Positions 32,013-41,215 of a stretch of DNA of 64,000 nt are shown here, piece by piece. Position numbers and translations under genes: made by a program. The notes below the pieces were generated by a model. That model had not been told where the DNA came from. It worked only from the letters and a program-made list of their open reading frames with translations, and ran no database searches. The DNA lies in assembly GCA_934525845.1 (NCBI GenBank), contig CAKSZS010000008.1, positions 1 through 64,000 of the forward strand, in the 5' to 3' direction. Position 1 is the stretch's first letter. Each line of letters opens with the position of its first letter. This stretch comes from an uncultured Faecalibacterium sp. Lineage in GTDB: Bacteria > Bacillota > Clostridia > Oscillospirales > Ruminococcaceae.

Positions 32013-32734
32013 GAAAGGCGACTGCAGAATTGATCCTGAAGGATCCGGGCAAATACGCCCATCATGACCGTGTGTTCCTGAACAACCCGGTGGTCATGCA
32101 GGGGATGGGTCTGGCCCCGCTGGTGGTGCTGGCCACCTCCGGTCAGAATGCGGTCATGCTGGCGGCGGCGGTGGCGCTGCTGCTGGTACCCTCCCGCGTG
32201 CTGGCCTGCCTGCTGAGCCGTCTGGTGCCGCTGAACAGCGAACACCCGGCTCCGGAGGAATTGCAGAAAAAGCTGCTGCCCCGTGCGCTGGTGTACAGCC
32301 TGAGCGCCGCAGTGGTGTATCTGGCGGCGTATCCGATCCTGAATGCCGCGTTTGGCACCAGCCTGCTGGCGCTGGGCATCTACCTGCCCCTGCTGGTGGT
32401 GGAGCCGCTGCTGATCTATCGTTTCGGCCGCGTGCAGGAGACCGTGCGCAAGGCGGTCTCCAAGGGCCTGCGCATCACGGTGGGCTACGCCCTGCTGCTG
32501 GTGCTGCTGGGCTGTGTGCGCGAATGGCTGTCGGCCGGCACCGTGTTCGGCGTGGCAGTGGGCCGCCGGGCGGTGCTGCCCATGGCCGGGATGCCGGCCG
32601 GCGGGTTCATCGTGCTGGGGGTGCTGTGCGCCGTGTGGCGTGCGCTGGCCTCCAAGCGCAGGGAATATCTCGTCCGGGAGGCCCGCAGTGTAATGGACGT
32701 TGACGCACAGAAGGAGGCGGATGGCGAGCGATGA
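32009..32734 (+). CDS. RnfE/NqrD-like membrane subunit lacking the conserved Cys
   Basis: A 241-residue, six-helix protein. The N-terminal NPVVMQGMGLAPLVV aligns with NPVLVQLLGLCP of RnfE, but the iron-sulfur Cys is Ala. The second conserved site, usually VNCAILGRAE, reads VVEPLLIYRFGR, again without Cys. RnfA and RnfE normally share a [2Fe-2S] cluster through these residues. Overlaps both neighbours by 4 bases (ATGA), indicating tight coupling. Confidence 0.78.
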   Translation: MRKATAELILKDPGKYAHHDRVFLNNPVVMQGMGLAPLVVLATSGQNAVMLAAAVALLLVPSRVLACLLSRLVPLNSEHPAPEELQKKLLPRALVYSLSAAVVYLAAYPILNAAFGTSLLALGIYLPLLVVEPLLIYRFGRVQETVRKAVSKGLRITVGYALLLVLLGCVREWLSAGTVFGVAVGRRAVLPMAGMPAGGFIVLGVLCAVWRALASKRREYLVREARSVMDVDAQKEADGER

Positions 32735-33342
32735 GAGATGTAGTCATTACCTCTGCAGTGTTCTTCAATTACGCGGTGCTGGCCATCTTCGCCCAGAACG
32801 CGGTGTTCACCCGGGCGCTGGGCGTGTCCCGTCTGGTGCAGCTGGTAGGGGATGACCGCACCAGCAGCGGGCTGTTCGGCCTGCAGCTGTGCATCACCCA
32901 GGTGCTGGTGGCTCCGCTGGCCTGGTATGCCGGCAGCTGGATCGCCCCGCTGGACAACCGCGCCCAGCTGCGTCCGCTGGTCTATGTGGCCTGCATCGCG
33001 GTGGTCTGCCTTGCAGAGCAGCTGCTTCTGCTGCTGGGCCGAGCGCTGCCCCACAGCGGCCAGCTGCTCCGCATTGTACCGCTGGCCGGTCTCAACAGCT
33101 GTGTGCTGGGCACCGTGCTGGTAGAGCGCACCCAGACCTTTACGCTGGGGCAGAGCCTGGGCTTTGGCGTGGGCAGCGGCCTGGGCTATGTGCTGGCAGT
33201 GCTTCTGGTCACGGAAGCCCGCCACCGCCTGCGCAGTAAAGCCATCCCGGCAGCATTCCGCGGCCTGCCCATCACACTGGTGTATATCGGAGTGCTGGCG
33301 CTGGCCATTTATGGCTTTACCGGACATTCGGTGATCCTGTAA
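32731..33342 (+). CDS. RnfA/NqrE-like membrane subunit, altered Cys sites
   Basis: A 203-residue membrane protein with RnfA features (AVLAIFAQNAVFTRALGVSRL against NNFVLxRFLGICPFLGVSK). The GICPF segment carrying the first Cys is missing. The second site reads LNSCVLGTVLVE against TNCAVLG, with the Cys shifted by one position. It ends the three-gene Rnf-like block. Paralogy between RnfA and RnfE makes the A/E assignment slightly uncertain. Confidence 0.75.
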   Translation: MRDVVITSAVFFNYAVLAIFAQNAVFTRALGVSRLVQLVGDDRTSSGLFGLQLCITQVLVAPLAWYAGSWIAPLDNRAQLRPLVYVACIAVVCLAEQLLLLLGRALPHSGQLLRIVPLAGLNSCVLGTVLVERTQTFTLGQSLGFGVGSGLGYVLAVLLVTEARHRLRSKAIPAAFRGLPITLVYIGVLALAIYGFTGHSVIL

Positions 33343-33359
33343 CGAGGAGGGAAAGAGCA

Positions 33360-34463
33360 ATGGCAAGGTACAAACGGCGGCAGAAGATCAAGCGGTATCA
33401 CCGCAGTTTCTATAGCCGCGAAATGAAGATCAAACGCATCGCCGGCATCGTGGTGCTGGCGGCGGCTGTGCTGGCCGCAGCCTGGTTTGCGGCACCCCAT
33501 GTGCTGGACTGGGCGACCCACACCTGGTACACCGTGGTAAAGAACCGCGACCTGGAAGCGGAAAGTGCTTCCCGGGAGGCCGCCTCTTCCTCGGCAGCAG
33601 CCGCTTCGGCGGCATCGGCAGCGTCTTCGCAGGCCTCGTCCGAACCGGAAGAGGATCGTTTTGACGGGAAATGCGTCATTTCCGGAAACTGGGCGGAACT
33701 GGATGCCGCCGATCTGACGGATGATGCAGCGCTCCATGCGGCGGCAAAGAAGATGAAGGCGGAGGGCGTGGAATACGCCGTCCTGACCCTGAAAGACACC
33801 GATGGCAGGATCTTCTATGCATCGGAAGTGGCGGCCGCTGCAAACAGCATTGTGGAGGATCCGCTGGATGCGGCGCACATTGCGTCCATCCTCCGGGAAG
33901 AAAAGATCGCGCCGGTGGCACAGATCGCAGCGTTCAAGGACCCGATCTCGCCCCGCACCGACCCCTCCATGGCCATCCACTACAACGGCGATGCCCTGTG
34001 GCTGGATGCGCAGAAGGACGGCAATCCCTGGCTGAACCCATATTCCACGGCGGCAGTGGAGTATGTGGGCGACCTGGCGGAAGAGCTGGCCGGCATGGGA
34101 TATGAGCAGGTGGTGCTGACCAATGTGCAGTTCCCGAAGCTGACCAAGAAGCAGGATTATGGCACGACGAACGGCGTTTCCCGCGCCGACCAGCTGAAAG
34201 CCGACATCCGTGCCCTGCAGACCCGCCTGAAGGACAAGGCAACGGTGTGGTTCAGCTATACGCTGGAGCAGTGCAATGACAGCAGCGTGGCGCTGGATGT
34301 GCCGGCACTGACGCTGGGCGTGGAGAACCTGCTGGTCACGTCGGATTCCGCGCTGGATGAGGATGCCCTCAATGCGCTGGAAAGTGCCCTGCATGATGCG
34401 GGTGTGCAGAATATGGTGCTGCATACCGCAGACGAATTTATGACCGCGATGTTTTCGATTTGA
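33360..34463 (+). CDS. DUF4015 glycoside-hydrolase-like membrane-anchored protein
   Basis: A 367-residue protein: a basic N-terminus, one membrane helix (about 27-45), an Ala/Ser-rich linker (about 68-95), then a TIM-barrel-like domain with the DUF4015 pattern (YAVLTLKDTDGRIFY, APVAQIAAFKDPIS, GNPWLNPYS). The domain faces outside, probably tethered at the cell wall. DUF4015 is a putative GH13-like hydrolase of unknown substrate. It is 17 bases after the RnfA-like gene and so is in the operon. Confidence 0.75.
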   Translation: MARYKRRQKIKRYHRSFYSREMKIKRIAGIVVLAAAVLAAAWFAAPHVLDWATHTWYTVVKNRDLEAESASREAASSSAAAASAASAASSQASSEPEEDRFDGKCVISGNWAELDAADLTDDAALHAAAKKMKAEGVEYAVLTLKDTDGRIFYASEVAAAANSIVEDPLDAAHIASILREEKIAPVAQIAAFKDPISPRTDPSMAIHYNGDALWLDAQKDGNPWLNPYSTAAVEYVGDLAEELAGMGYEQVVLTNVQFPKLTKKQDYGTTNGVSRADQLKADIRALQTRLKDKATVWFSYTLEQCNDSSVALDVPALTLGVENLLVTSDSALDEDALNALESALHDAGVQNMVLHTADEFMTAMFSI

Positions 34464-34506
34464 GTGATGCAGAATTGCCTTTTGATGGGAAAGTGAGGAA
34501 CCAACT

Positions 34507-35799
34507 ATGAACACCAGAACCTGCTTTGCACCGGCACACATCCTTCTGCCTTCGGAGCAGATCCCGCTGGAACAGTGGGGCTGCATCGCCTGTGACCAGT
34601 TCACCAGCGACCGGGATTACTGGAAGCGCGCGGAAGAAACCGTGGGCACCGATCCCAGCACCCTGAACCTGATCCTGCCGGAGGTCTATCTGGAAGACGG
34701 CGATGCGGATGCCCGCATTGCAAAGATCCATGCCGCCATGGACGAGTACATCCAGAAGGTGCTCACCCGCAGTGTGGACGGCTTTGTGTATGTGGAGCGC
34801 ACCGAGCAGAGCGGTGCCGTGCGGCAGGGCCTGGTGGGCAAGGTGGATCTGGAAGCCTACAGCTACCGCCGGGGCGAAAAGTGCACCGTGCGTCCCAGCG
34901 AGAGCACGGTGGAGAGCCGCATCCCGCCCCGCATGAAGGTGCGCACCGGTGCACCGCTGGAGACGCCCCATATCATGATGCTGGCGGACGACCCCCAGTG
35001 CACCCTCATCGAGCCGATCGCGGCCCGCAGGAACGAACTGCGCAAGGTGTATGAAGGAGACCTGATGCTGGGCGGCGGCCACATCGCGGGCTGGGCCGTG
35101 GAAGACCCGGCGATGATCGAACAGATCGAAAACGCTCTGGCCGCGCTGGGCAGTCAGGAGGCTTTTGACGCCAAATACCCGGATGCAACCCGCCGCGACC
35201 CGCTGACCCTGGCCGTGGGCGACGGCAACCACTCGCTGGCCACCGCCAAGGCCTGCTGGGAGGAACTGAAAAAGACCCTGACCCCGGAGCAGGCCGAGAA
35301 CCATCCGGCCCGCTGGTGCCTGGCGGAGGTGTGCAACGTGCACTCGCCTGCCATTGAGATCGAGCCGATCCACCGGGTGCTGTTCAACGTGGACTGCGCC
35401 GCCGTGCTGCTGGCCCTGGTGACCTGGAGCGACGAGAACATGGCCGGCTGCTGCTTCGGCGGCAGCAAGCAGCAGCCCTTCACGCTGGCCGGCCCGCACA
35501 TGGCCAACGTGCTGAGCTTCGAGGAGCCTACCGCACCGCTGACCGTGGGCACCATCGATGAATTCATTGAATATTACCTGGAACGCCATCCCGAAGGCCG
35601 GGTGGACTATGTGCACGATGAACCGGCGGTCCGTGCTCTGTGCAAAAAGGGCGCGGTGGCGTTCCTGATGCCGCCGTTTGCCAAGAGCGACCTGTTCAAG
35701 GGCGTTGTGATGGGCGGCGTGCTGCCCCGCAAGACCTTCAGCATGGGCCATGCGGAGGAAAAGCGGTATTACATCGAGTGCCGGAAAATTGTAAAATAA
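34507..35799 (+). CDS. DUF1015 family protein
   Basis: A 430-residue cytoplasmic protein with the family hallmark VGDGNHSLATAK (about 237-248) and PAHILLPSEQIPLEQWG near the N-terminus. DUF1015 proteins are widespread in anaerobes; some are described as HTH-containing or linked to serine metabolism, but no biochemical role is settled. ATG at 34507 with AGTGAGGA upstream. 43 bases after the DUF4015 gene and followed by a family B repeat. Confidence 0.8.
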   Translation: MNTRTCFAPAHILLPSEQIPLEQWGCIACDQFTSDRDYWKRAEETVGTDPSTLNLILPEVYLEDGDADARIAKIHAAMDEYIQKVLTRSVDGFVYVERTEQSGAVRQGLVGKVDLEAYSYRRGEKCTVRPSESTVESRIPPRMKVRTGAPLETPHIMMLADDPQCTLIEPIAARRNELRKVYEGDLMLGGGHIAGWAVEDPAMIEQIENALAALGSQEAFDAKYPDATRRDPLTLAVGDGNHSLATAKACWEELKKTLTPEQAENHPARWCLAEVCNVHSPAIEIEPIHRVLFNVDCAAVLLALVTWSDENMAGCCFGGSKQQPFTLAGPHMANVLSFEEPTAPLTVGTIDEFIEYYLERHPEGRVDYVHDEPAVRALCKKGAVAFLMPPFAKSDLFKGVVMGGVLPRKTFSMGHAEEKRYYIECRKIVK

Positions 35800-35817
35800 A
35801 AACGCTCCCCCAAAAGC

Positions 35818-35950
35818 CTTCCCCCAGCCGGGGGAAGGTGGCATTGAGCAAAGCGAAATGACGGATGAGGGTGATGGGACAGCAGATGTGTGTAATCAAT
35901 GCGCCCTCATCAGTCTGCTGCGCAGACAGCTTCCCCCGACCGGGGAAAGC
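35818..35950. repeat. family B palindromic repeat (copy B5)
   Basis: Hairpins CCTTCCCCCAGCCGGGGGAAGG at the left and GCTTCCCCCGACCGGGGAAAGC at the right, with GATGAGGG and CCCTCATC between them, so the usual stem is arranged inside out compared with copy B3. It overlaps the only terminator-like structure after the DUF1015 gene. Confidence 0.75.
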
Positions 35951-35983
35951 CAAGGGGGAAGTGCCACTTGAATTAGGAGAACC

Positions 35984-37894
35984 ATGACATTTGAAGAACT
36001 GAATCTGTCCGCCCCCCTGCTGCGTGCTGTGCAGGAGGCGGGCTATGAGACCCCGTCGCCCATTCAGGCGGCGGCGATCCCGCCGGTGCTGTCCGGCCGG
36101 GATCTGATGGGCTGTGCCCAGACCGGTACCGGCAAGACGGCTGCCTTTGCGCTGCCCATGCTGGACCGGCTCACTGCCAACGCCCCCCGGAAAAAGGGGG
36201 CCATCCGTGCGTTGATCCTCACCCCGACCCGCGAGCTGGCCTTGCAGATCGGCCAGAGCTTCGACGCCTACGGCAAGTACCTCAGCCTGCGCAGCACCGT
36301 CATTTTCGGCGGCGTGGGCCAGGCACCCCAGGTGGAGGCCCTGAAAAGGGGGGTGGACATCCTGATCGCCTGCCCGGGTCGTCTGAACGACTTGATCGGG
36401 CAGGGCTTCATTGACCTGTCCAGCTTGGAGATCTTCGTGCTGGACGAGGCCGACCGGATGCTGGACATGGGCTTTGTGCATGACGTGAAAAAGGTCATTG
36501 CCAAGCTGCCCAGGCAGCGCCAGAACCTGATGTTCAGCGCCACCATGCCCACCGAGATCCAGCAGCTGGCGGAGGGCATCCTGCACGACCCCGCATTCGT
36601 CAAGGTGGACCCGGTGTCCAGCACGGTGGAGCGCATCCAGCAGAGCCTGTATTTTGTGGAGAAGGGCAACAAGAAATTCCTGCTGCCTTGGCTCATCAAG
36701 AATCTGCAGCCCCCGGTGGTCAACGCCCTGGTGTTCAGCCGCACCAAGCACGGCGCGGATAAGATTGCCAAGGACCTGACCAAGCAGGGCATTCCCGCCG
36801 CCGCCATCCACGGCAACAAGAGCCAGACCGCCCGCGTCACCGCGCTGGAAGACTTCAAGGCCGGAAAGACCCGTGTGCTGGTGGCCACCGACATCGCCGC
36901 CCGCGGCATCGACATCAGCGAGCTGTCCCATGTGTTCAACTACGACCTGCCCGAGGTGCCCGAGACCTATGTGCACCGCATTGGCCGCACCGCCCGCGCC
37001 GGTGCCGACGGCACGGCCGTCAGCTTCTGCGCCCCGGAGGAGCAGGAGTATCTGACCGGCATCGAAAAGCTGAACCGCCGCAAGATCCCGGTGGTGTCCG
37101 GCCACCCGTGGGACGGCGTGCCCGCGCCGGTGCGTCCGGAGCCGCCTGTGCGCGGCAAAAAGCCCAAAGCCGCCGCAGAGCCGGCGGCACAGCCCAAGGC
37201 GGAAAAAACTGCCCCCAAAGCAGAAAAGCCCGCCAGACCGGCAAAACCTGAAAAAAAGGCCGCGCCTGCCGCCAAGGCAGAGGCAAAGCCTGCAAAAATC
37301 CGAAAAGAGGAACCATCCATGGAGGAAAACCAGAAGCGTACCCCCGGCGGACGCACCAATGACCGCCGCTCCAATAATAATACGACCGGCAGCAACAGCC
37401 GCCCCCGCCGGGAACCGAACGCCCCGGCCCGCGGTAGCAATGCCCAACCCAAGTTTGACCCGCACTTTGTGAGCGCCCCGGAGGCAACGCCGCTCCGTCC
37501 GGCCAAGAAAGCCCCGGCTGCGCCTGCCGCTCCGGCCATCCGCACCGCCGGCCAGCCGGCACAGAACAGCGCCAACGGCTCCAAAGGCCGCAATCCGCGC
37601 AATGCCCGCTCGGGTGAGCAGAGCGGCCGTGCCAACGGCAGCCCGAATCAGACTGGTGCCCGCGGCAGCCGTCCGAATCAGAGCGCAGGCCGCAATGCTC
37701 AGCCGGCCCAGAGCCGCGGCGCCAAGGCCGACACCAGCCGCCGGGGCCGTCCGGCAGCGGCAAAGGATGAAGATCCGGGTCTGGTGCTCATCAGCCGCCG
37801 CCCGCCCCAGCAGAAGTACACCAACTTTGAGGAGTATATGAACGCCCACGGCGGCGCGACCGCTCCCATCGAAGACCACAGCGACGACGTATGA
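35984..37894 (+). CDS. DEAD-box RNA helicase (RhlE/CshA type) with long basic tail
   Basis: A 636-residue helicase. All core motifs are present: Q motif (SPIQAAAIP), I (AQTGTGKTAAF), Ia (PTRELA), II (DEADRML), III (SATMP), V (ATDIAARGIDI), VI (HRIGRTARAG). The core ends near residue 370. The remaining 265 residues are low complexity, rich in Ala, Pro, Lys, Arg, Asn and Gly, and suited to RNA binding or condensate formation. Likely roles are ribosome assembly or mRNA decay. The rlmA-like gene overlaps its stop by 4 bases, supporting a ribosome link. Confidence 0.93.
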   Translation: MTFEELNLSAPLLRAVQEAGYETPSPIQAAAIPPVLSGRDLMGCAQTGTGKTAAFALPMLDRLTANAPRKKGAIRALILTPTRELALQIGQSFDAYGKYLSLRSTVIFGGVGQAPQVEALKRGVDILIACPGRLNDLIGQGFIDLSSLEIFVLDEADRMLDMGFVHDVKKVIAKLPRQRQNLMFSATMPTEIQQLAEGILHDPAFVKVDPVSSTVERIQQSLYFVEKGNKKFLLPWLIKNLQPPVVNALVFSRTKHGADKIAKDLTKQGIPAAAIHGNKSQTARVTALEDFKAGKTRVLVATDIAARGIDISELSHVFNYDLPEVPETYVHRIGRTARAGADGTAVSFCAPEEQEYLTGIEKLNRRKIPVVSGHPWDGVPAPVRPEPPVRGKKPKAAAEPAAQPKAEKTAPKAEKPARPAKPEKKAAPAAKAEAKPAKIRKEEPSMEENQKRTPGGRTNDRRSNNNTTGSNSRPRREPNAPARGSNAQPKFDPHFVSAPEATPLRPAKKAPAAPAAPAIRTAGQPAQNSANGSKGRNPRNARSGEQSGRANGSPNQTGARGSRPNQSAGRNAQPAQSRGAKADTSRRGRPAAAKDEDPGLVLISRRPPQQKYTNFEEYMNAHGGATAPIEDHSDDV

Positions 37895-38736
37895 GCCGGA
37901 ATGAATGGATGCCCTGGCAGTGCCCGCTGTGCGGCGCACCCCTGACCGGGGATGTCTCGCTGAAATGCGCGAAAAATCACAGCTTTGATCGGGCCAAAGA
38001 GGGCTACTGGAACCTGCTGCCGGTGCAGAGTATGCGCACCAAGGCTCCCGGCGACAGCAAAGAGATGGTCGCCGCCCGCCGGGCCTTCCTGAACGCCGGA
38101 TACTACGGCATCTTCGGGCAGGCGGTGGGGGAGCTGTGCCTGCAGTACGGCCAGCCTGCCGCGCCGGATGCACCCCTGCATCTGCTGGATGCCGGGTGCG
38201 GCGAGGGCTGGTATGACCGCTGCATTGCCCAGCAGTTTGCCGCCGCCGGAAAACCCTTGCAGCTGGCAGGGTTCGACATCGCCAAGCCCGCCGTGCGGCT
38301 GGCCGCCAAGGCTCTGCCCACCGCAAAGTATGCGGTGGCGTCCAGCTTTGGCCAGCCCGTGCGCACCGGCTGGGCGGACGTTCTGCTGAACTGCTTTTCG
38401 CCCTTTGCGCAGGAGGAATTCCTGCGGGTCCTGCGGCCCGGTGGGCGCATGATCTATGTGGTGCCCGGAGCCGAGCATCTGTACCAGATGAAGGCCGTGC
38501 TCTACGAAAAGCCCTACAAAAACGCCGTGCAGGAGATCGCCTACCCGGGCTTCCGGGCCATCGGAGAGCGGGAGGTGTCCGGTACCATCACGGTGCCCCG
38601 CGAACAGCTGGAAGCGCTGTTCGCCATGACCCCCTACTACTGGAAAACGCCCCGGGACGGCGCGGCCCGTCTGGCCGCTCTGCCGGAGCTGACCACCGAC
38701 ATCGATTTCCGGTTCCTGGTGTTTGAGAAAGTATAA
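37891..38736 (+). CDS. 23S rRNA (guanine-N1)-methyltransferase RlmA-like
   Basis: A 281-residue SAM methyltransferase with an N-terminal zinc finger (CPLCGAPL, then LKCAKNHSFD) and the SAM motif LLDAGCGEGWYD. The segment AKEGYWNLLPVQ is characteristic of RlmA/TlrB, which methylate G745 or G748 in 23S rRNA helix 35. It overlaps the helicase gene (ATGA). Whether it is the G745 or the G748 type cannot be told. Confidence 0.88.
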   Translation: MSRNEWMPWQCPLCGAPLTGDVSLKCAKNHSFDRAKEGYWNLLPVQSMRTKAPGDSKEMVAARRAFLNAGYYGIFGQAVGELCLQYGQPAAPDAPLHLLDAGCGEGWYDRCIAQQFAAAGKPLQLAGFDIAKPAVRLAAKALPTAKYAVASSFGQPVRTGWADVLLNCFSPFAQEEFLRVLRPGGRMIYVVPGAEHLYQMKAVLYEKPYKNAVQEIAYPGFRAIGEREVSGTITVPREQLEALFAMTPYYWKTPRDGAARLAALPELTTDIDFRFLVFEKV

Positions 38737-38790
38737 ACCAAAAGCGCCCGCTGTGCGATTTCTCGTACGGCGGACGCTTTTTTCGATGGG

Positions 38791-38839
38791 AACCCTCTCA
38801 GTCATCTCGCTTTGCTCGATGCCAGCTCCTGAGAGGGTT
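38791..38839. repeat. family B palindromic repeat, minimal (copy B6)
   Basis: AACCCTCTCAG (38791-38801) pairs perfectly with CTGAGAGGGTT (38829-38839), only 27 bases apart, followed by TT. It lies between two convergent genes and can act as a terminator for the rlmA-like gene. Confidence 0.85.
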
Positions 38840-40198
38840 TTACGCGTGATATTCCATCCACTTGCCCTTCCAGGCATACAAGGCCATGAGGGCGGCACCC
38901 AGACCCCAGGAGACGGGGTACAGGATGAACACGCCGTCGATGGTGGAGAAGGCAGGCAGCACCCACTGGATCCACACGATGCGGAACAGGCACAGCGACA
39001 CCAGCAGCACCACCATGGGCGGCACGCTGGCTCCGGTGCCGCGCACCGCACCGGCCAGGCCGTGCAGGATGCTCAGCAGGAAGTAGAAGGGACAGAACCA
39101 GTGCATGGCGGCTTTGCCGAACGCAATGACGGCCTCCTCCTGAGTGAACAGGCGCATGATGGCATCCTGTCCCAACAGCAGCAGGGCACCGGTGATCAGC
39201 GTATACACCAGCCCCATGCCCAGGGTGACCCACATCCCCTTTTTCACGCGGTCCAGACGGCCTGCGCCGTAGTTCTGGCCTACAAAGGTGGTGGCCGCCA
39301 TGCTGATGCTGCTGACCGGCAGGATGTTGAAGCCGTCGATCTTCATATAGGCGGCAAATCCGGCCATGGCGGCGGCACCGTAGCTGTTCACGCTGGCCTG
39401 CACCAGTACGTTGGAAAAGGAAATGACCATGTTCTGGATGCCGGTGGGCAGGCCCACCCGGATGATGCGCGCGGCCATCTTTTTGTGCCACTTGATCTGC
39501 CGCAGGGTCACCTGGTAGTCATCCTGCACCCGCACCAGAAAGCGCAGGCTCAGCACGCAGGACACCAGCTGACTGATGTCGGTGGCAATGGCGGCACCCG
39601 CCACGCCCATCTTCAGGCCCACGATGAACACCAGGTCCAGCACGATGTTGGTCACGGACGCCCAGGCCAGGTAGATCAGGGACCGGCGGGAGTTCCCGGC
39701 GGCGTTCAGAATGCCGGCGGCCATATTGTACACGACGCTGAACAGCACGCCGCCAAAATAGATGCGGATGTAGGTCACAGCGTCGCTCAGCACCTCAGCG
39801 GGGGTGTTCATCCAGACCAGCAGCGCCCGGCCGCAGGCCACGCCGCCGATGGTCAGGAGCAGGCCCATCACCACCGAGATGGCCAGGGCGGTGTGCACGG
39901 CTTCCTGGGCCTCTTTGCGGTCTCTGGCCCCCAGGAACTGAGCTACGACCACACCGGCACCCACGGCCACGCCCTGGCTGAAGCCGATGAGCAGATAGAT
40001 GGGGGAGCCGCTGGAACCCACCGCCGCCAGGGCGTTGGCGCCCACGAAATTGCCAACGATGATGCTGTCGGCGGTATTGTACAGCTGCTGCAAAAGATTG
40101 CCGAGGATGAGCGGCACCGCAAACAGCAGAATGCTTTTGGCGATGCTGCCCTCGGTCATGCGGCTGCTTTTTGGGGTTGCTTCAACAGCGTTTGCCAC
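38840..40198 (-). CDS. MATE family efflux transporter
   Basis: A 452-residue, twelve-helix MATE protein of the NorM/DinF superfamily exporting cationic drugs or metabolites with Na+ or H+. Visible features are PLILGNLLQQLYNTADSIIVG near the start and the repeated half-structure. The best start is GTG at 40198 (VANAVEATPK), because AAAGGAG lies eight bases upstream; the first ATG is 13 codons later and has no site. The long open frame upstream of 40198 runs through a repeat. Substrate unknown. Confidence 0.9.
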   Translation of the reverse strand: MANAVEATPKSSRMTEGSIAKSILLFAVPLILGNLLQQLYNTADSIIVGNFVGANALAAVGSSGSPIYLLIGFSQGVAVGAGVVVAQFLGARDRKEAQEAVHTALAISVVMGLLLTIGGVACGRALLVWMNTPAEVLSDAVTYIRIYFGGVLFSVVYNMAAGILNAAGNSRRSLIYLAWASVTNIVLDLVFIVGLKMGVAGAAIATDISQLVSCVLSLRFLVRVQDDYQVTLRQIKWHKKMAARIIRVGLPTGIQNMVISFSNVLVQASVNSYGAAAMAGFAAYMKIDGFNILPVSSISMAATTFVGQNYGAGRLDRVKKGMWVTLGMGLVYTLITGALLLLGQDAIMRLFTQEEAVIAFGKAAMHWFCPFYFLLSILHGLAGAVRGTGASVPPMVVLLVSLCLFRIVWIQWVLPAFSTIDGVFILYPVSWGLGAALMALYAWKGKWMEYHA

Positions 40199-40280
40199 AG
40201 AAAAACTCCTTTCGATGCAATGGATTTCCAATGGAATCCAGCATAGCACAAATAGGGACGGGATACAAGAGCGGTGAAAC

Positions 40281-40406
40281 GTCAGCGGCCCGGGAGCTTT
40301 CTCCTCGGACACGAATCGGGCCATTCCATCGCCCGCCCTATTGCCCTGCGGGCAACAGGGTCCCACCCCAGCGGACGGTCCTCGGAGAAACTTCCGGGCC
40401 GCTGAC
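40281..40406 (+). repeat. family A repeat, short form (copy A5)
   Basis: The 16-base end GTCAGCGGCCCGGGAG (40281-40296) pairs with CTTCCGGGCCGCTGAC (40391-40406), with one G-T. The body is the same short form as copy A2 (CTCGGACACGAATCGGGCC and CAACAGGGTCCCACCCC). Confidence 0.88.
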
Positions 40407-40446
40407 CCCGAAACGGCATCTTTCCTCCTGCGAGTTCAGAAAAACG

Positions 40447-40482
40447 CAAAAAACGCACCGACGCCCCCGCTCACCGGGGCGG
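40447..40482 (-). terminator. likely terminator of the ECF gene
   Basis: Read on the minus strand: a CGCCCC/GGGGCG stem (40480-40475 with 40467-40462), then GTCGGTGCG and a T6 run (40453-40448). The gap between stem and T run makes it imperfect. Confidence 0.5.
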
Positions 40483-40534
40483 ATAAACCCGGCGGGCAGG
40501 GGCGGCAGTGCTGTATCAGGGTAGAGAGATAGCG

Positions 40535-41188
40535 TTAGTGTTTTTCGCCCTTGGGCAGCAGACCGGCACGCTCCAGTGCCGGACGCAGGGCGAGGTACAG
40601 GATGACCACACAGACGGTGGACGCCACACTGTTGACGAAGGTGACGCCGCCGGCGATCTTGGTCAGCGCCTGTGCCACGGTGTATTCCTGACCGAAGATG
40701 TACACATTGCGGAAGTAGCCCAGGAAGGGGTCGGTCAGCACGTTGAGGAACAGACCGGAGGCCGCAGAGACGATGACCTTGACCAGGTAACCGGCGCTGT
40801 GCTTGTCTAGGTCCTTCAGTTTGAAGGCTTTGTGGGCCACGGCACCGCAGGTGATGCCGATGATGAACTTCAGCACAAAGGTGGTGACGGCATAGCCCGG
40901 GTCACCGGCCAGGATGTCGGCCAGCGCCAGGCCGATGGCACCGGCCAGACCGCCGGACACGCCGTCCAGCAGCAGGGCGGTCAGGGCGGTGAAGGTGTTG
41001 CCCAGATGGAACGAAGAGCCGCCGTAGAACGGCACACGGAAGAACAGATAGGCCACCAGGCTCAGGGCGGCCATGACGCCGGTGAGTGCCAGTTCCTTGG
41101 TGGTAAAGGTGCGCTTGTACAGGACGCTGCCAAACACGATGACGATCACAACGACCGCCAGCAGCAGCCACATTGCAGTAGTAGACAT
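40535..41188 (-). CDS. ECF transporter S component
   Basis: A 217-residue integral membrane protein with six helices after an N-terminal segment, of the vitamin-uptake S component type. Its features include GVMAALSLVAYLFFRVPF, GNTFTALTALLLDGVSGGLAGAIGLALADILAG, and a basic KFIIG region. The ligand is not encoded in an obvious motif. It diverges from a MocR-type regulator, and such regulators often control vitamin B6 genes, so a pyridoxine-type ligand is a reasonable guess. The EcfA/T module is not in the window. Confidence 0.85.
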   Translation of the reverse strand: MSTTAMWLLLAVVVIVIVFGSVLYKRTFTTKELALTGVMAALSLVAYLFFRVPFYGGSSFHLGNTFTALTALLLDGVSGGLAGAIGLALADILAGDPGYAVTTFVLKFIIGITCGAVAHKAFKLKDLDKHSAGYLVKVIVSAASGLFLNVLTDPFLGYFRNVYIFGQEYTVAQALTKIAGGVTFVNSVASTVCVVILYLALRPALERAGLLPKGEKH

Positions 41189-41215
41189 GATTTACTTTCC
41201 CTCCAATTTTCCAAG

